Source: Acarospora socialis
Taxonomy: Eukaryota > Ascomycota > Lecanoromycetes > Acarosporales > Acarosporaceae
Assembly (NCBI GenBank): GCA_025617375.2
Contig: JAMYGW020000001.1
Location: 744,001-808,000, forward strand
Direction: 5' to 3'
Length of the DNA stretch: 64,000 bases
Shown here: piece by piece, positions 36,115 to 47,406 of the stretch
Position numbering within the stretch: position 1 is the first letter of the stretch
How the letters are laid out: every line of letters begins with the position of its first letter
Notes under the pieces: generated by a model
Database searches by the model: none
Seen by the model: only the letters and a program-made list of their open reading frames with translations
Told to the model about the DNA's origin: nothing
Program-made: the position numbers and the translations under genes

Positions 36115-37638
36115 ATGGCATCAAACACTGAAACCCCGAGGCAACGACTTCTGAAGTCGCTCCGAGGCCGCAGTCTCCATATTCCTGATTTACAGGCACT
36201 TCTGGCTTACTGGCCACAGGATGTGAATCCGGAACTCGCACATCTTAAGGAAGATGTGGACGAGAGACTTCAAAGGTGCGCGATGCCATTTCCCTTCAAA
36301 CCTGAAAAGCTCTTAGTTGATTGAACCATCGTGAAGCCTTTTCCCTGTAGGCGAACGGCTTTGCAAGATGAGAGCAGCAGACGCCGCCTCATTTGGTGCC
36401 TCATGGTGGCCGTACGCCTCACTCGAAACCCTTAAAATTGCCACCTACTTGTCCATCTGGGTGCGTCTCCAAGCCTTCTTCTCGTTAACACGATTCATTA
36501 GCAATTTCAACTAACATCCTCCAGCTCTTTGCGTGGGATGACGGTAAACTATCCTGCGACTGCAGTAGATCGTGGCCTAACAGTATCTCGAGCAGAAACC
36601 GACTCTTCCGAGTTTACCTCGCTCGTCTCTGATTTGGACGGCGCTCAAGCGTTCCGTGCGGAGACTATTGATTACGCTCGGAGGTGTTTGACTGGTGATG
36701 AAACCATGCTAGATTCTGAGCTGCCTTCAAACCCCATCATCGCAAGTTTCGAACCCATCGGAGAAGCTATCGTGAAGTCGTGTACAGCTGGTAAGCAGCC
36801 AATGTCATGGATCTATTAGTGTGTACCAAACTCATACGACTGGCAGCTCAAGTTGCGACCTTTTTCAAAGAACTACTATTCTTTGTTGAGATGACGGATG
36901 TCGAGCAACGATTTCTGATGAGCGAGAAGCTCCCAACTGTTGAAGAGTACAGAGAGCGGAGAATGGGCTCAAGTGCCGTGGGAATGTGTTTGGCGATCAC
37001 GGAGTAGGCGCCATCTCACTCCTACTGCTCCCGTTACTGACTGGAGGAAGATACTGCTTCGGCATGGAGATCCCAGCAGACATCATGGCCGAAAGTGAGA
37101 TGAAGACTGTATGGGATGAGACGAATATAATCATATCAACGTATGAATCCACCAGCACTCATAAGGTGGTTGATGTTCTCCGATAAGCAGCTTAACAAAG
37201 TACCCAGGGTCAATGACATTCTCTCGATTCGAAAGGAGATCGTAAGGATCTTGCGCATCTCATGTACGTCTAGTCCAATCAGCTGACTCTTTCCGGTAGA
37301 AGCAAGGCCAAGTTGATACGCTGATCCCTCTCTTATACCTACGGCATGGCAGTCTAGAGGCAGCAATGGACAAGGCTGTTGAGATTCTGAGTGATTCGAT
37401 TGCGGCTTTCGAAATTTCGTCACAGCAGCTCCTCGATCGCCACTCATGCGATATGGAGGTTCATCTTAAGCTTCAAAAATTCATTCATGGGTGCAGATGT
37501 GCTTGCACAGCAAATATGAATTGGAGGTCTGTCGTTACGGTCCGATTGTGCCTTGAACTCATTGCTGACTTGAGTGCAGTCTTAGTTCAGGACGGTACAT
37601 GCTTGGCAGTCAGTCATTGTGTGGTGGTGTTGTGGTAA
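36115..37638 (+). CDS. class I terpene synthase (sesquiterpene-cyclase-like), possibly decaying
   Basis: Such enzymes ionise a prenyl diphosphate, typically farnesyl diphosphate, and cyclise it in the cytosol. Exons I can follow are 36115-36275, one ending at 36460, 36525-36543, one starting at 36596, 36847-37004, one starting near 37056, one containing the NSE motif and one after it. The metal motif is WDDETD. The second metal site is NDILSIRKE, matching the N-D-x-x-S-x-x-x-E triad. Flanking family signatures include WWPYASLETL, ITEYCFGMEIP and FIHGCRCACTANMNW. Two places look wrong. The exon 1 to 2 join misses the conserved ERLCKM frame by one base unless an acceptor at 36371-36372 is used. 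After NMNW the frame leaves the conserved LE..RYG ending, which would stop at 37556. The family is certain; whether the enzyme is functional is not. Confidence 0.75.
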
Positions 37639-38777
37639 CGTTGTGACTGGCTAAGCGTTTTAGCAACCCCGAGTCTTGCAGTTTGCTACCTTGATCTCAT
37701 TACTCTTCAAATGGGCCCATTTGCATGGCCATTAAGCGATCGATGTACATACTGTTTCAAGGCTGGAGATGTTCTAATGGTAGCCAATAGATACTGTGCG
37801 GTTGACCGGCTGTATTATTCCATGACAGACGATGCAGTGCTGAATCTTGAAGGGAGCCTTGTTGCCTTGGAGGTTTGATTCGTGGTACTCTTACGGAAGT
37901 GCTGCTCGCTATGACAGGAATCTTGCACTGATTGACAGATGGCACAGGCACATCATCATTGAGGGGTGCAAAGCTTGCATGTACATACATATGCTGCTCT
38001 GCGGAAGCAAACAGTCAGCATGGCACAACATGCTTGTACGAAGTACTTGATCTGCATGGTTTGCGTTCCAATAAGAACAAATTATGGGCGCAGTTCAAGC
38101 GGGGTATACGAGTAAGGTCAGTGAAAGCTGGTCTTGAGAAGAGTCATGAAGGTAGTACAGAAAGTAGTCAGCTGTGGTTGCAGTGTCAGTACTGGCTTGT
38201 GATAAGATCTGTCTGATACCTTATGTATAAGGGAGCAGACGCCATAAAAATAGACCTTCCATTAGCGGCTTCTTTTTATGAGCCGTTCCTACTCGTACTC
38301 TTCAACCTAGTACTTACAGACCAAGCATCAAAGATTCATGCCTCAGTTTGTCCCTTGTGGAAAGGAGATGCTTCACTGGCAGGCTATCCCGTTCCTACAT
38401 GATGCCTTTACTACTTGGGGAAGGAGCGAACAACCCTTAACCCTTCCCCACTTACCTTATTCTACCACTTTTAGCCCCACGAGATCTCACCTTAGGTAGG
38501 GTGCCTTGCACTCATCTGCAGGCAGCATGAGGTCTATAATAATGCCGACCAACTGCTCCTTCGGTAACGGTCGGCTCGCACCGAAAGAGGGCTTGCGCCA
38601 CGAGTGATTCCGTTGGGCCTTCAGACACATTACCTGGTATTACCAAAGACAGTACTTAGCCCCAGGGAAAGGGCAATAATTAAGTTGGGCACGCAGGCAA
38701 AGCATTAGAAGTCGACAGCCTTCTTTCAGGGCTCTATACTCGCCATCTGACTGCCTCGCTCAGACCTTCTTGTTCTC
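37639..38777. other. gap with an unrecognised degenerate coding-like stretch
   Basis: Between about 37711 and 38216, pieces that read like protein appear in successive frames, for example AGDVLMVANRYCAVDR and ARYDRNLALIDRWHRH. I cannot assign them to a family. From 38217 to 38777 nothing is seen except the GMC 1 promoter. Confidence 0.35.
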
Positions 38778-41002
38778 ATGATGAAGCTTTTCGTTTTGTT
38801 AACAAGCATATTACTTGCGGTATCCCAGGCTGTTTCTCCTATTTTGAATGAGGCCATTAGTGCACAAGGACTACTTGGCTCTCACTATGGTGTGCCTGGA
38901 TTGCCAGCTTCTTTTGACTATGTCATCGCAGGAGGAGGGACTGCAGGACTTGCGCTCGCACGGCGTCTGGCTGCAAACAGCTCTTTCTCAGTGGCTGTAA
39001 TAGAAGCTGGAGACTTTTATGAATTTGTAAACGGTAACTTGACTGAAATCCCGGCATATGCTGCTTCATTTATTGGGTCCAATCCTGTACTGAAGAATCC
39101 ACTGCTCGATTGGTATCAATATACCGAACGACAAGCTGTGAGTATTTAAGCAGTGGGAAACCGTCATCTCAAGCGTGAAAGGCTGATATCGGCTATCTAG
39201 GGTTTAGCTGCCCGGGAAATGCTGTACCTCTCAGGAAAAGTACTCGGGGGCGGCAGCGCACGGAATTTCATGTGGTACCATCGGCAAGTCAGGCGCAGCT
39301 GTATCCAAAGTTGACAACTTTTTAAGACTTATCAGATCGTCTCGAGGTGCATACCAGAAATGGGCCGAACTCACTGGCGACGAGGCATACACGTTCGAGA
39401 ACTTTTTGCCCTATTTTAAGAGAAGCGCACATTACCATCCCCCTAACCAAACCACTCGGCTTCCCAATTCTACTACTTCTTATAATGAATCGGTGTTTAG
39501 TGCTGATGGAGGACCCCTTCAAGTTGGCTTCCCGGCTTGGGTAAATCCAATATCTTCATGGATTGCCCGAGGATTAACAGCTTTGGGGCTCCGGCAACTC
39601 CCTGGTCTGTGTGATGGCGATATTCTTGGCTTCGGATATACTGCATTCACCCAGGATCCACAAACGCAGACGAGAAGTTCGTCCGAAGCTTCTTATTTGC
39701 GTGAGGCGCTCAGGGAAACGACAAACCTATTGGTCTATAAGAACACCCTGGCTAAGGTTGTGCTCTTTGACACTGAAAGGCGAGCAACCGGTGTGGTAGT
39801 GAACAGCGGAGGTGTGACTTATCAGATTAATGCGACTAAAGAAGTTATTCTATCGGCAGGCGCAGTAGGTCATTTCAAGAACCTGGTCAGAATTGGCATT
39901 CGGATGGATCATTCTGACTTCTTGCAGTTTCGGTCTCCCCAGTTACTAATGGTGTCTGGGATTGGGCCAAGGGAGACCCTGGAAGAGTTCAATATATCAG
40001 TTCTCGCTGATCTGAAAGGCGTAGGGCAAAATATGTGGGTAAGTGTCTTTTCCCTTGCAAAATCTTCTCTACCAGAAGCTCATGAATCGCAGGATCACAT
40101 CGCTTTCAGTTCAGCATATGCAGTGGATTTGACAACCCATAGTCAACTGGCGTCTCCATCCTTCGCTGCAGCACAAACCGCAAACTATATTGCCAACCGC
40201 ACTGGCATACTGACAAACTGTGGCGGAGATATCCTAGGTTGTATACTAGCCCTGATCTGATATCGACTCTGACTGACTTCGCTCCCAGGCTTTGCCAATC
40301 TCCCAGCAGGGAGTATTAGTAATTCCACCCGCGCGACCTTAGATGCGTTCTCGTCGGATTGGCCAGATTTCGAGCACCTCTTTCTGGACGGCTACTTTGG
40401 CTACGCAAACAACACAAGTGACGCTCCTACGGACGGTCGGAACTACGTATCGTCCTCTACTGCCCTTACACAACCGTTCTCACGCGGAAATGTCACGATA
40501 AGATCAAAGGATTCATCTATATATCCAGTTGTCAACCCAAACTGGCTATTGGATCCTCGAGACCAAGAAATGGCAGTGGCGGCATTCAAGCAAGGCCGAG
40601 CAGTCCTTACGAATAGTGCTGCTAAAGATATCGTCATAGGCGATGAAGCATTCCCTGGTCGCAATGTGTCAACTGATGCACAGATACTAGACTTCATTCA
40701 ACGGAGCGCTGCAGCTAGCTATCACGCCTCTGCAACATGTGCGATGGGCATCGCGAGTGACCCGATGGCTGTGCTCGACTCAAAGGCACGAGTGTTTGGC
40801 GTGCAAGGGTTGCGTGTGGTCGATGCATCAGCCTTCCCAGTCTTACCTCCTGGACATCCTTCGTCAACAATATGTAAGTCTTCGCTTCCTTCAGATGACT
40901 GTTGCATCAAGTGGACAATTGAGAGAGTCACGCCGCTAACCATCTCTCTATAAAGATGCGCTTGCCGAAAAAATTGCGGATGATATCTTGCGAGGTGTAT
41001 AG
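38778..41002 (+). CDS. secreted GMC oxidoreductase 1 (PatE-like)
   Basis: This is a flavin-dependent alcohol oxidase or dehydrogenase of the glucose-methanol-choline family. Seven exons (38778-39137, 39201-39283, 39336-39864, 39928-40038, 40093-40237, 40289-40873, 40956-41002) give 619 residues. A signal peptide occupies about the first 20 residues and N-glycosylation sites are frequent, so it is probably secreted or vacuolar. The FAD motif is YVIAGGGTAGLALARRL, followed by GKVLGGGSARNFMWYH. The catalytic histidine is kept in SYHASATCAMG, and the second catalytic position in LPPGHPSST. It ends YALAEKIADDIL, as in patulin-pathway PatE-type enzymes. The second intron, 39284-39335, has a GC donor (GCAAGT). 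It is paralogous to the gene at 47407. Confidence 0.9.
39284..39335 (+). other. GC-AG intron in GMC oxidoreductase 1
   Basis: The donor is GCAAGT and the acceptor TTATCAG. No GT donor nearby keeps the frame. Splicing here joins WYHR to SSRGAYQKWAE, matching the paralogue. Confidence 0.75.
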
Positions 41003-41377
41003 CTCAATCAGAACTCGAGAAGACGGGCTTTTAATACCTCAGCATTTATTCGCACTGATATTTGCTAATTATATAAATTCAAGACATAACCTACTCCTAG
41101 ACTACTCTCGCGTATCTTACATAGAGTAGTGCACCAACATGTTGTCCCATGAGACACTCAAGCTGTAGGGTTGCAGAAGATCCAAGAGGATCTCCGCACC
41201 CCTTCGAAGAGCGCTCGGGGGTTCCAATAGCTCATATTGGATGGCGTAAGAACATTCTGCTTAGTCAAGCACAGCCATCGGTTCTTTCGAGCTGCAGCTC
41301 GCAGGTGGTCTAACAGTCATGGACTAAACACTCGCAGTTCCAGACCTCCTCATCCATGCCCCCCCAAATGTGACACG
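41003..41377. other. intergenic
   Basis: Holds the 3' flank of GMC 1 and the promoter of methyltransferase 1. No gene is seen. Confidence 0.45.
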
Positions 41378-42303
41378 ATGGCCACCAGTCAGAACACAGT
41401 TGGCTATCTAATGACAAAACCAGATGAGGCGGTACTTGCGAACGTGCCAATGTCTTAGCATATCCAAATACTAAAATTGTACCGCAGGATGAACAGCAAC
41501 GCTTAGGCAAGCCTATTCCTCCGTCTGCAACAACCTCGCTCATATGATCAGACCTCCAGCATCAAGTCTGGCTCCTCACCCTCCATGGCCGTCTCCACAC
41601 CGCTTCCCTCCCAAACCACATCATCTCTATCCTCGACATCGGCTGTGGGACAGGCGCATGGGCTCTTGCAATCGCCAAAGAGCGTCCCACCACCCAGATT
41701 ACGGCCACGGACCTGACGCCGCCCGATTGTACGCCTCCACTAAACGTCACATTTCTGAAAGCAGACGCAGACAAGAATTGGGATTTCGAACAGAAGTTCG
41801 GCTTCATTCACGGCCGCATGCTCACGTCCGGCATCCACGACTGGCCTGCGCTTCTGTCCCGCTGCTGGGACCACCTAGAGCCCGGCGGCTGGCTGGAGCT
41901 TCTGGATGTCTGCCACCCTTTCCGAGCTGAGGATCCCGCCGGCGATAACGTGTCATCGGATTTCATCAAATGGGGTCAAGTGGCGGAGAGGTGCTGGGCG
42001 ATGAACGGTCTGGATTACCGCACGACTACCAAACACGTGGAGAGGCTCCGTGAACTCGGTTTCGAGGAGGTGCGTGAGGAGGAGCGGAAGTGGCCGTTGG
42101 GAACGTGGTCGGAATCGGAGCACGAGCGGCGTATTGGAGCGCTAACTCTCACAAATTTCAGTACTTTTTTGGCCATGGCCGGTGAGGGGATTGTCAGGCA
42201 GGATCCTGGTATTGGTGCACGGGAAGCACGGGACTTGGTGGCGGATGCCCGGAGGGACTTGATGGAGAATTGTCATGCCAAACGGTTCTACTTGACTTTG
42301 TGA
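41378..42303 (+). CDS. LaeA-like SAM-dependent methyltransferase 1
   Basis: This is a class I methyltransferase of the fungal LaeA/UMTA-like group, common in secondary-metabolite clusters as either a tailoring enzyme or a regulator. Exons 41378-41431, 41488-41506 and 41552-42303 give 274 residues. The SAM motif I is ILDIGCGTGAWALAI. The motif II region is ITATDLTPPD, then FIHGRML, and post-motif sequence is HLEPGGWLELLDVCHPF. The first two introns match the positions in the paralogue at 55848, and this is what sets the start. Intron 2 (41507-41551, 45 bases) has a GC donor, GCAAGC, where the paralogue has GT. Without that intron a TGA interrupts the frame, and with it the conserved RLDLQHQ is restored. 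Confidence 0.82.
41507..41551 (+). other. GC-AG intron in methyltransferase 1
   Basis: It is 45 bases long with donor GCAAGC and acceptor GATCAG. It removes an in-frame TGA and matches intron 55991-56035 of the paralogue in position and length. Confidence 0.7.
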
Positions 42304-44702
42304 GGATCTGCACGTGCCTTCTGTTTCTCAAGGCTCGAATTGAGGTTGGTTCAAAGCTGATAGATTCTACAGGAAAATACATACAGCACGGAAGCCCGAG
42401 AGATTGAACGCCGATCCATAGAATACACCAACACCGCTTGACTTGGCTATGACTGTCAATACATAAAACTACATCGGAGCTGCCTTTCCAAAGAGCACAT
42501 CTTGCTGAGAGCCCGACCAACCGTGATCCTCAGCTACAGACGTTACGCTTCTCCTGCACAATGGCCATTGAATTGCCATATCCTGAACGCCATATCCTGA
42601 ACGCCATGAGCTCAGATATGCTGAGGATACCCTCAAACTAGATGTCGAACAGACTCCTGGCTAATATACCTGTCTCCAAACTCAGGTAAACCAAGATGAG
42701 TATCACCTCTCAGCTCATATGCCTCATGTCTCGCTCTTTGAGTCCCCGATTCAAGGGTGTTGGTAATCTTTGTGCTGTGGTCGGTCCGCGAAAGGAGTCG
42801 CAAAGCCGACATCGTCCTCTTGGCGAACGTGAACACGTCTCCAAGCACTTTCAGAAGTCTCTGCTCGAAGACGTTGGCAAGGTACGGTAGACATGTGGAT
42901 ACCACGCCCGCGCGGGGCTCGACGTAGGCCAAGATGCCGTCTTCGAAAGTCAGCATAGTGGTGTCGACAGCAAAGCAGATAGAATGATCTCAACAATCAC
43001 AAGAGAATATATAGATAAGAGCTACACAGCTGACAGCGTCAGCTAAGTTTCAATTTGCCAATTGCAAGAGCCTCAGCATTCAGCCTTGCATGGGGCCCCA
43101 ATTAAGATCAGCGACGGCAGACTGTGGCTCATAACGCTCGTTACACCATGCTACACAGAAACCGTCCCTCATTGGCCATTGATGCCTATTTCCAACCGGC
43201 CACTGTCGGGCTGAAGCGAGGAGTGTCACTGTATCCTGATGGGGACCGCTAAATTCCGCCCTTTGCCTGAAAACAACACGCATTGTGATACAGACGCTTT
43301 CATAGAAAAGAGAAGTGTGGAGTGTACATGCCATGAGAAAGCCTATAAGTTACTGAGATAGAGCATATAGATGGCAGCTGAAGCAGTCATGCATTGCAGG
43401 TGCAATATTGGTTCTTGATCGTCGCTTGCCTACACACGCCTCGAGGTAAAGTAGGGCTCGGACGAAAATTCCTTCGCGGGCATCAACGACACTGAGACGA
43501 AAGAACGGCTCATCCATGTTTGCATGACGCCCAGAGATGCACGACATCATTGTCAGACAGCAGCTGCTCCGTGATATGCCCTTCAACAGATCATGCAGGG
43601 TCGATCAGTAAGCAAAAGGCCTGTTGTTGGTCCAGACTCAGTTAACCTTTCTGACCTTTCTCACACCTTCACAACACATTAATGCGCTATGAAGCGGCGC
43701 AGCAAGTGGGGTTCTGTTGCAGGTGTTATGCATAATGTTGGCATTTACAATCAACGCTAAAATAACTTCGGTGTACCTTGCACCTGCACAAAAGACTCAG
43801 ATAGAAAACAGACTGGCAAGAAAATTTCATCAATCAAAGTCTAAAGAACATCAAATTATCATCTTACTACTCCTAACAGCCTACTTACCTACGAACCTGA
43901 TCACTCTAACACCAACTCTTTGAAGCCTTGTCATGTGAGAGGTCTGGTGCTGTTTGTATTCAAGTCCTTTTGACAGGCCGTTGTCTTTTCTGAGTCTTGC
44001 ATGCAGGCGCATGGTATACTGAAGTCTTGAACCCATAGCACCTATATTGTACACATATGTTGTACCAACCTTTCCCTGCTACATTGCTTTGTTATGCATT
44101 CCTTGCATACACTTGTATTAAAGAACAGCGATCTATAATCACATGTTACTGTGGAAGTCTTAAGTTTCGTCCTCGTGCTACTTGCTTCTTCTACGAACAG
44201 TTCCACCCAGACAACTATCGAGACCCGCATTAGCGCTCTCTAAAACAGGGTGCTGAGCGGTTTTTACTCGTTATTATAGGAGCGCTATTGATGTACAAGA
44301 CTCAATGTCTTGAGACTGGCCTATACTACACACTATGTATAGTGAGTTGGGTCACTCCTGCTATGCAGGTCGAAGGCCAGAATGGCATATAAAGCATTGG
44401 TGATGTGTATCCTCTCCCCCATCAAGAGAATATATCTGTCCAATGAATCGGCCTTGAACATGAGGCAAGAGACCGCATGTGCGCAGATGCAGCAGCACTC
44501 TTGATTGTCAGGCACCACAAAACTTGCCAAGGCACAGCTTCAGTGTCTGACGTCGGGAACCGAACCCCGCCGACTGGACTGGAGGTGGACCTCTTTTCAC
44601 AAAGGGCTATCTATGAAAGAATTGCTCTCAACAATCATCAATGAAGGATTGAGAATTACACCCATTTGCTTATGAGACCATTCTTTTACGCTCTGTATCG
44701 AT
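42304..44702. other. long gap with a rhodopsin-domain relic
   Basis: This is 2.4 kb without an intact gene. A minus-strand relic lies at 42633-42970 (separate entry). Elsewhere there are only short open frames on both strands without recognisable features. Confidence 0.45.
42633..42970 (-). pseudogene. relic of a fungal rhodopsin-domain membrane protein
   Basis: A minus-strand frame reads AVDTTMLTFEDGILAYVEPR then GVVSTCLPYL, ending in a polar tail. This resembles the last transmembrane segment and tail of fungal rhodopsin-domain (PTH11-like) proteins. It aligns with AVDLDDFTYSGTLAFLWTQI of the intact gene at 53297-54675. The earlier transmembrane segments are missing. The similarity is modest, so the call is tentative. 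Confidence 0.45.
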
Positions 44703-46735
44703 ATGCAGTTACTTTCGCTATTTGTGACAATCTTGGGGACGTGGACCTTTTACGCATTATGGATTGTAATTTATCGCCTTTTTTTCCATCCCCTTTCTCG
44801 CTTTCCGGGTTCAAAATTTGCAGCGGTAACCAAATGGTATGAATTTTATTTCGACCTGATAAAGCGGCCCGGTGGCACGTTCATGTTTGAGATTGAGCGG
44901 ATGCACGATGTTTATGGTATGTATTCGTGGAATTCTAAGATTAAGTCGAGTTAGACTACCAGACCGTGGCTACCAAACTGACACTTCTGATGCGAGCAGG
45001 ACCGATCGTGAGAATCAACCCTGAAGAGCTCCACGTCAGGGATTCCGGATGGGTTAGGGTTTTATACACAGGTCCAGCATCTGTAAACGCTCTACGCCCT
45101 GCTCAAAGCAGGTTTCTTACGTGTACAGGGTTTACGAGATAAGTATCCACCAGCAGCGCATATGACGGGAACCCCATACGGAAGTAAGTAACCCCCTATG
45201 TCTTACGGACTGGCGCCAATGTCTGATCGACAGTCTTCGGCACCATTGATCATGAAGTTCACCGAAAGCGGCGGGCAGCCGTCAGTCCATTCTTCTCGAA
45301 AACCGCCGTTACTTCGGCAGAACCGATGATATATCGAAAGATGAACCTGCTAAGCCAAAGACTGAGGGACAGTTTAGCAAATGGCGGAGTCGTGGAATTA
45401 CGCAAAACCTATTTGGCCATGACGACGGATACGCTTTGCGGGCATGCGTTCGACAGATCCCTCGATTTGCTCAAGGAGGATCAAAAAGCGGATGAATGGA
45501 AGAGGACCATCAAAGCAGTGGCGATATTGACACCCTTAATCAAGCAGTTCACGTGGATCATTCCTCTGGCCTTGAGATTACCATTGGCTCCTCTTCGGAT
45601 GGTGGTACCGGATCTTGCACGAATTGTCGCATTGCATCGGGTAGGCACAAGATTCTAGCAATGCTTAAATTATTGGGTCACTAAGAACGATGAGCAGAGT
45701 TGCTGACGCCTTGGTTGATTAAGGACATGCACAAGCAAGCCAATGAGGCCATTTGCGCCAGCCAGAGTGATCTGACGGACAAGATGACCCGATCAACAGA
45801 CGGCACTACCACCAAATCTATCAACGTGTTTGAGAGCATCCTCGCAAACAAGGGCCTATCTGCCGAAGAAAAAGGAGAAAACCGAATCGCCCAGGAAGGG
45901 TTCGTTGTGCTAGTAGCAGGAGGCGAGACTACAGCTCGAGTACTGACAACAGCGACATATCACCTACTGGCAAACAGAGAAACCGCTCAGCTAAGATTGA
46001 AAGAGGAACTTGCCTCTATCATGACTGACCCGGATACGCAAGTCGATGTGAAGACGCTGGAGCAACTCCCTTGGCTGGTGAGCCCGCTTTCCCGCAGCGG
46101 TAACTCTAGGACTTATTGATGAGATCAATGTGCAGACAGCAGTAGTCAAGGAGTCCCTGCGTATCACAGCCCTTGTGACATCCCGGCTGCCTCTTGTATC
46201 TCCTCAAGAGCCCTTGAGATACGGTGATTGGGACATTCCGCCCGAGGTAAACAGTATCGGCTTCGAATCTTGCAAAGTTTCCGAACTAACTCACTGTATG
46301 CTTCAGACACCGATCAGCATGACTCTCCGGGACGTCCTCCTTGATCCGTCCATATTCATCAACCCACTGGAGTTTTTACCGGAGCGATGGCTCTCAAAGT
46401 CCTCAGATTTAGACCGCATGAATCAAGCTTACGTACCCTTCGGCCGTGGCAGCCGTATGTGTGTTGGTTTAAAGTCAGTGTCCAGTTCTCGGGCTGTATC
46501 GGCCAGGACTTTGGGTCACGCTGACACCTATTGACCATCCAGTTTCGCGCTTGCCGAAATATATATCGTCATCGCTTGCTTGTTTCGCCGCTTTGATCTG
46601 CAGTTACACGACACGATCCGTGAGCGGGACATTGATGTTGTGCGAGATTGCTTCATTGGCGAGGTATCACCGGAGAGTGCAGGTGTTCGAATCAAATCCC
46701 GGGAAGCGACAGTATCAGATCTGGAGAAAAGGTAG
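44703..46735 (+). CDS. cytochrome P450 monooxygenase (trichodiene-oxygenase-like)
   Basis: This is an ER-anchored haem-thiolate monooxygenase. Eight exons (44703-44916, 45000-45082, 45129-45183, 45234-45640, 45724-46077, 46136-46246, 46307-46473, 46543-46735) join in frame to give 527 residues, normal for a fungal P450. The N-terminal hydrophobic anchor covers about residues 1-25, followed by the proline hinge [11 protein letters not shown]. The I-helix oxygen motif is [12 protein letters not shown]. The ExxR motif is KESLRI, and FLPERW follows. The haem loop is [11 protein letters not shown], with the cysteine ligand in place. The N-terminal pattern and [12 protein letters not shown] are like those of P450s in fungal terpene and polyketide clusters. 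All key residues are present, so it looks functional. The substrate is not known. Confidence 0.92.
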
Positions 46736-47406
46736 CGTTTGAGGGCTAGGCATGTGCAGCCGTAGTTCCCGGCTACACTACATTTGGAGGTCAGGCTTTA
46801 CAGCAGCTAATTTTGCCTTGAAGGTAGACAGGCGTAAATAAGCTATAAAAAAACCAGAATCTTTTCCCATACAATGTAGGACGCTTTTTAATGGGGCAAT
46901 GATGTAGTCCTGCGCTGCGAACATGGCTGTGTGCAGGAGGTGCGTGCAAGCTTTTCCTTCTTAGACCATTCTGCAGCCTCAGTACAACCCTGACCACAGC
47001 AGAGTATGCGTACCCCTCTAAATGTGATTCCACAACGTCAACTGACCTCTTGACATCCAGTTCCGTACCCTGGTTTCCGGTCGGAACGCGGCACTTGCGC
47101 AGAAGCAGGCATTTGATAGCTGCCTTGCGTGAATAGAAGTTGAACTTCCAAGGTCAATGATAGTAGGTGAGTTATGGACCGGTTTCACCTGCAATAGCTT
47201 TCCCCATTTACCGAGCATCCTGCAGCGCTTGTCTGCTTCTTAGGAATCTTATAAAATGTTTCCTTCATCCGAGGAGTGTTCCGTCGATACTATCTCGACC
47301 CTCACTGTTAATCTTTTTTTAAGCGCACCCTGATGCACCGCTAGCTTCGACCCAAACACGATCTTTCGCTTGTTTGAACTTATTGTTGCTCGTTGGCTTG
47401 TTCACC
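46736..47406. other. intergenic
   Basis: Holds the 3' flank of the P450 and the promoter of GMC 2. No gene is seen. Confidence 0.45.

Noticed and set aside
41544-41930. 128-codon frame overlapping methyltransferase 1
   Set aside because: Out of frame with the SAM-binding motifs; the real protein uses the neighbouring frame.
44545-44580. Hairpin resembling a tRNA T-arm on the minus strand
   Set aside because: No anticodon or acceptor arm could be built around it.
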